Translations under genes and position numbers: made by a program
Shown here: positions 59,221-64,000 of the stretch, in pieces
Position numbering within the stretch: the first letter of the stretch is position 1
Layout: each line of letters starts with the position of its first letter
Notes under the pieces: generated by a model
Databases searched by the model: none
The model's input: the letters and a program-made list of their open reading frames with translations, nothing else
What the model was told of the DNA's origin: nothing
Source: Selaginella moellendorffii
Taxonomy: Eukaryota; Streptophyta; Lycopodiopsida; Selaginellales; Selaginellaceae
DNA length: 64,000 nt
Reading direction: 5' to 3'
NCBI RefSeq assembly: GCF_000143415.4
Contig: NW_003314370.1
Location: forward strand, 211,546 to 275,545

Positions 59221-59393
59221 CGCCTCGATTCCAAGGTACACAGACTACGCCACGAATGTGATTGCCACCTAGGCGTCACGCGGCAACGCTTTATCCACTT
59301 GAAGTTTGCCTCGTCAGCCCTAGAATTTGAATTTGGGGTTGCCCTAAAAGACAGAGCTCTTTGTCGTGAAGCTCGCTCGTTGTGTCCGCCGCG
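59221..59393. promoter_or_regulatory. Compact bidirectional promoter
   Basis: Only 173 bp separate the inferred start codons of the coiled-coil gene (minus) and the RFC3-like gene (plus). The two must share upstream sequence if both starts are right. No TATA box is evident. Confidence 0.45.
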
Positions 59394-62068
59394 ATGGATT
59401 CTCTCCTCTTCCAGGTCTGGTTCTTTTCAAGATCAGGGATAGCTAGGGAATGCAAGGCGCTGGCACGAGGAATCGATTTGGATTCCAAAGCCGCAAGCCG
59501 GAGGAGGAGGATTCGAGCGCGAGCGCCTCGGGATTTCATTTCGGAGGCGCCTGGTCGGATCTCAACACAAAGCCTGCGGAGGTAGGACACCTCGCCAATG
59601 TTACGGCATCGATGCGATCCATAATCCCGCCAGCGCGGCCCAAGACTCCGGTCGTGGGTTGTAGTACCAATGTTTCTCCAAGGTATCATGTTTCGTTTTT
59701 TATTTGTTCTATCGACAAGATCTTTGGTACAGAAGCAAGGAGAACACTGAATTCAACCATTTCCAGAGAACTAGTACCATTGTTTCTCCAAGGTATTCGT
59801 TTTTTCTTTTCTTTTCTTTTTTTCCTTTTGCTACAAGAATTTTGGTATAGAAGCAAGGAGAACACTGAATTCAACCATTTTCAAAGGACTGGAACTTCGA
59901 CGTTGAAAAGCGATCACGATCCTCAAGCCCTCTCTGGAGTAAATTCCACGTACACCTCAGAAAGGTACCGGAAACTCAAGAAAACATAGATTTCTAACGA
60001 AAACATGGAGCAGAAACGACACCACTTATACTCAAAACAGGCCTAACACTGGGCCTTCCAGTTTCAAAAGACTACAAGATCATGAATCGCTCTCCGCAAG
60101 CATCGAGAGAACGAGCACCACCGCAAGCTTTGTTTCCACAACCAACCCTCTACTGAGGAAAGATCACGCCGGTACTAAGCTATCTCGTTCTGTTTCTCAC
60201 AACAATCTGGGTGCATTGGTGGCCAAGCTTTCGACTTGTTCTGCGGCATGTAACCGGCTTGTTGAGCTGCCAGCCCAGCACTCCACAAACGGCGATTCAC
60301 AGCAATCGAGTTGCTTGCCGGCTAGCAGCTGCGTTTCTGTTGCTGCTCAAAATCAGACGACGAGTTTCATATCCAGCACGCCGAAGTTGTGGGTTAACAA
60401 GCATCGTCCCGAGAGCTTGTCCTCGTTCGTTATCAACTGTCGGCAGGCCCACGATTTGAAGCAACTAGTAACTTTGTTGCGTGATTTCCGTGCTTGATCA
60501 TCCTTGGACTGAGCACTTTGTGAATCAGATATCTGCGGGGCACTGTCATCACTTGCTTTTCGAAGGACCTCCTGGATGCGGAAAAAAGAGTTTGATCATG
60601 GCGCTGCTGCGAGATGCCTTTGGAATTTCTGCGTGGCTGGTCTGTCTTTATCGCATTTTCTTTTAAGATTCTTATGCTGGATAGATCACGTTGTTTTGAT
60701 TTGTTTTCTACAGGTTAGAGATTTCACTAGAACTTTTGACGTCGAGGTCTGCCTGTTCACATTTTTATATTCTTTGTTCCGTTCTTTTCTTGCCAACAGA
60801 GATACGGATGCTTATAAATCGTTGTTTTGACAGGGAACAAAAGTGTCTCTTCCTATAGCATCAAGTGCTCATCATGTTGAACTGAATCTCCTCCATGTTG
60901 GAGTTTATTTAAGGCCCGTGCTCACCACACTCTTGAAAGAAATGAAAGTGGCATGTACAGCTTATGATAACGATTCTTATATCAGGAGCTACAAAGGTAC
61001 AGCTTTCACCTTTTCCTCTTTGTTTATGATACTTAAGATTTTTATATAATCCAGTTCTTGTTCTTCATGATGCGGACGAAGTGAGTGCCGAGGCACAGCA
61101 GCATATTCGCTGGCTCATGGACCGCTACTCAGATTATTGCAAGTTCATGTTGCTCTGCTGCTCTCAGCCGTCTAAGCTCTCCGACTCTGTTCGATTGCGG
61201 TGCATTGTCGTGGACGTACACAATCCAACAGTAGATGACGTAAGTACAGAGAAATCCCAACAGTCGTCCGTTGTTTTCCTGAATAGATTTGCCATCTTCC
61301 AGGTTGTGCAAGTTCTTTATTTCGTTGCCAAGCGAGAGAATCTGGATCTGCAAGAGCACTTTGCCTGGCGGATCGCAAAAGCATCGAAGAATTTCCGACA
61401 GGCCGTGCTATCATTAGAAGCATGCAAGCTAAAGCAGTAAGCAACTCATGATTGAAAGCTTATATTTTTTTGTTGAACTAACTTTGAGTGGTTGTTGAAT
61501 TGAAGGTATCCATTTGACGAAAACCAGGTGATTGCGATCGAGTGGGAGAACGACATTGTTAGCATGGCACGGGATATCATCGACGAACAAAATCCAAGAA
61601 GGTATTATCTGTAAAATGATGTTGTATTTAACAAAATGAAATGTATTTTTTGTTTGGTAGGCTTTATAAGGTAAAAAGAAATATGCAAAAGCTTTTAGAC
61701 GAGGGCGTAGCTGCAAAGCTTATCCTTTGGGTATGTTACAATGAGAAAATTGAATTTTTTTTTTTTTGTTTTGTATTTATTTTGATAAACTAATTTTTTG
61801 TAGAGGCTTGTTGACGAGCTTATTAAGCTAGTAAATGTTTCTTTCATGGAGGAAATAAATCAATGGGCTAAGTTTTATGTAAAAACATTTAAATTTCTTA
61901 ATTATTTTCTTATAGTTTTAAATTTCAGGCAAAAAGAACTCCAGATGGAATTGACGCTATTTTCAAGCTAGAAGGTACGAAATATTTTATATTGTATGTT
62001 CATGCTCTAATTGAATGTATTTAGAATTTGTGGCCAAATTAATGAGTTTATATAAGAAATATGGTTAA
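59394..62068 (+). CDS. RFC3-like clamp-loader AAA+ subunit with long N-terminal extension
   Basis: About 14 exons. Early exons (59394-59414, 59447-59682, 59733-59792, 59851-59964, 60042-60468) sum to 286 codons in frame and encode a disordered Ser-rich extension ending with LWVNKHRPESLSSF, the RFC box II region. Then come LLFEGPPGCGKKSLIMALL (Walker A), HHVELN, VLVLHDADEVSAEAQQHIRWLMDRY (Walker B region, HDAD in place of DEAD), MLLCCSQPSKLSDSVRLRC (sensor 1 / SRC-like, here LRC), VLYFVAKRENL, IAKASKNFRQAVLSLEACK and YPFDENQVI. It ends FVAKLMSLYKKYG. The order matches RFC3/Rfc5. Canonical RFC3 is about 350 residues without such an extension, so this is likely a paralogue. RFC loads the PCNA clamp onto DNA. 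Exons 3 and 4 are partly a tandem duplication. Confidence 0.82.
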
Positions 62069-62640
62069 TGAAATACGAAAAACTACACACCACACAATAC
62101 AAATACCACATGTTATATTCACTTGACAGAAACTTTAATCTACAGCCACAAGTTACAGCAATGCAAAATTGATCGAATCGATCAAAATCTATACTGTAGA
62201 AGTGCCAAATGTCACATTCTTAGAAGGCATGCCGTGATGGAAAATCTTTCAAACCACTAGAAAAATGCCATCTGGCAAAGAAAAATCTCTCATGTCCAGA
62301 CACTAAATTGAAATTAGTCTCCTGTTATGGCAATAAGATGATGTGGAAAAAAGAAATAATAATTATTCTGTGCTGGCTGCTATGGCGGATTTAGGGTTGA
62401 TGGAATACTGTGAGGGGTTTAGCCGGACATCTGCCAGATTCGCGTAGAATGTGAGCTCCAGAGCGTCGATTAGAGCGTGCAATAGCTGGAATTTTGTGGC
62501 AAGCAAGTAGATCTAAGGAAGAAGATCACAGAGGCGTCGCAAGATTAAAATCGGTAGCAGCGTTGCTGTGAAGAATGTAGAATCGTTTTTCTTTTGCGAG
62601 ATTATTGCTCCGAGGCGAGGGGAAGCGATGATCGTCAAGT
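62069..62640. other. Spacer between the RFC3-like and PIF-like genes
   Basis: No frame or RNA feature supported. The interval should contain the 3' end of the RFC3-like gene and the promoter or leader of the PIF-like gene, whose first exon may begin near 62643 (ATGGACGAGCAAGTGATG, followed by a GT donor near 62690). Confidence 0.4.
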
Positions 62641-62827
62641 AATGGACGAGCAAGTGATGAATTTGGAGCAATCCCAGCGGCAGCAGCGTGAGTATCTTCA
62701 TAGTAAGGTATAAAATTCTTTTTTGGAGAAGATCTCTCTCAACTCACACAGCACTGGATTTTGTTTTGTTTTTTTCTTCCTTTTTTTTGGTCTTGTTCTG
62801 TTTTTCCTTTTGATCTTGGCTGGAATG

Positions 62828-64000
62828 CAGTCAAGTATGAGCTCTCCAGCTCCTCCTCTGCTCAACATGACTGGAACCTTTCTTTCTAATCAGATCTTGC
62901 CTCTCAAAGGGAAGTGGGAGGCTCTCCGGCAGAGGAAGCTCAACATCTCCGAATTATCCTTAGCGTAAATCTCTTCTCCCTTCCCTCCACTGTGATCACC
63001 TCTCTCTTTTGCTTTCTTCTTTTCGGGTAGAGAATTTGCTCTTTGCCTCGCTGATATCTCTTGTGATTTCCAGACGGGAGAGTGACGCGAACCAAGCCAA
63101 GGAAACAGTCCGGCTCGAGTTAGACGTAGATCTAGAAATGCAAGGTAGGAGCGGTACCATTAACAGGATTGGAAGCTCTGGGGATGGAACAGGATCAGGG
63201 GTCTGGCTAGAGAATCACCACCACCACCATCAACATCACCACCACCATCATCAACATCACCACCAAGAACAGGAAGAACAGCCGCAGCAGCAGCAAAAGT
63301 TGGAGATCAAGAATAGCAAGAGCTTGGGAGGGGAGCTTTTCCAGCCGGCACCACCGCCACCCTGCGGCAGCTCCGCCATCGTCTCTGCCCAAGACGACGA
63401 GATGTTGTCGTGGCTGCACTACCCCATGGACGAAAGCTTCGAAAAGAGCTACTGCTCGGATCTGTTTGCCGACGTTCCTAATTCAGGCATGCAGACGTTT
63501 GCTGGCTGTAGCAGCACCAGGCGGGCAACGATTGCTCACACGTCGCCCCCAGCCATCCAGCCGAGTGGTAATGCTCCTCCCGCCACCACCAGCAAGCTTC
63601 CAAGCGCGGAAGCCGCGATGGCGCTTGGTGCCGAGCGCGCAGCTGGGCTGAGCTCACAGGTCGGCCTCGAGGCCTTTTGCAGAGTCCGGACCACTGCCTC
63701 GATCCAACCTCCGGTTCCCAAGTGGCCTACGGCTTCGACGACGGTAACGACGACGACGGTGGCACCGGCGACTGCTACTCCGTCGTTAGCAGCCATGAAT
63801 CCCGAAGTAGCAGGAGCAGCAGCAGCAGCAGCAGTCTTCGATCAAAGGCAAGCGTCAAAACCAAATTTTTCTGCGAGCTCTGCAGCCACCACCACCTTCG
63901 TTCATGAGTCCGAGCAGCAAGGATTGAAGAGAGGTTTGGTCCAGCGGAGCAGCAGCTCGATCGTGGCGGAGTCGGCTCCGCTGGTTTCTCCGCACAAAGC
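62828..64000 (+). CDS. PIF-like bHLH transcription factor, 5' part, cut by window edge
   Basis: A long frame runs from the exon start at about 63074 to the last base. It joins in frame to an upstream exon (62828 to about 62966) through a GT-AG intron of about 107 bp. Just after a His/Gln-rich tract (63216-63263) comes AQDDEMLSWLHYPMDESFEKSYCSDLF (about 63387-63468). This resembles the conserved DDEM-SWL-YP-DDSL block of plant PIF proteins. Further on are Ala/Thr/Ser-rich stretches. The bHLH domain would lie beyond the window. No clear phytochrome-B-binding motif (ELLWxNGQ) is seen in the N-terminal part, so either the start is incomplete or the motif is lost. PIFs bind G-boxes and are controlled by phytochrome. 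Confidence 0.6.

Overview
This is nuclear DNA of a land plant, most likely a lycophyte close to Selaginella. The evidence is chlorophyllide a oxygenase, a peroxisomal serine:glyoxylate aminotransferase, NIN-like, PIF-like, DRM1-like and PUB62-like plant genes, and very short introns (mostly about 45-70 bp) inside dense genes. The species assignment is inference from gene style; no database search was possible.

Layout. 447-1337 (-) is a small two-exon gene with a zinc-deaminase-like signature. 3250-7685 (+) is a decayed Gypsy/Metaviridae-type retrotransposon split by a solo LTR (5964-6832) that has a perfect 5-bp target duplication. A leucine-rich-repeat gene scrap, a palindromic hairpin and a piece of the DNA polymerase alpha gene follow (8040-9830). 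10261-12667 (-) is a U-box gene, and 13544-20654 (-) is a many-exon ECM29 proteasome-adaptor gene. 20780-22645 holds a tandem pair of RNase H-like genes, one intact and one broken. 23030-24753 (+) is a conserved-looking plant gene of unknown function. 24885-26569 (-) is ARP6, followed by a tRNA-Lys(UUU).

From 26.7 to 42 kb there are no credible genes. This AT-rich, decayed repeat block contains a tandem array with a unit of about 120 bp, a (TA)n tract, a 392-base assembly gap, and a young 5.15-kb LTR element inserted inside an older inverted LTR of its own family.

43.2-64 kb is gene-dense again: DRM1-like (+), AGT1 (-), NIN-like transcription factor (-), an ALKBH9/10-like protein that appears to lack its iron ligands (-), chlorophyllide a oxygenase CAO (+), a long coiled-coil protein with a transit-peptide-like N-terminus (-), an RFC3-like clamp-loader paralogue with a tandemly duplicated exon (+), and the start of a PIF-like gene (+) cut by the window edge.

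The genes are ordinary single plant loci, not an operon or gene cluster. The least ordinary items are the deaminase-like gene, the pseudo-dioxygenase, the in-frame exon duplication in the RFC3-like gene, and the nested same-family LTR insertion.
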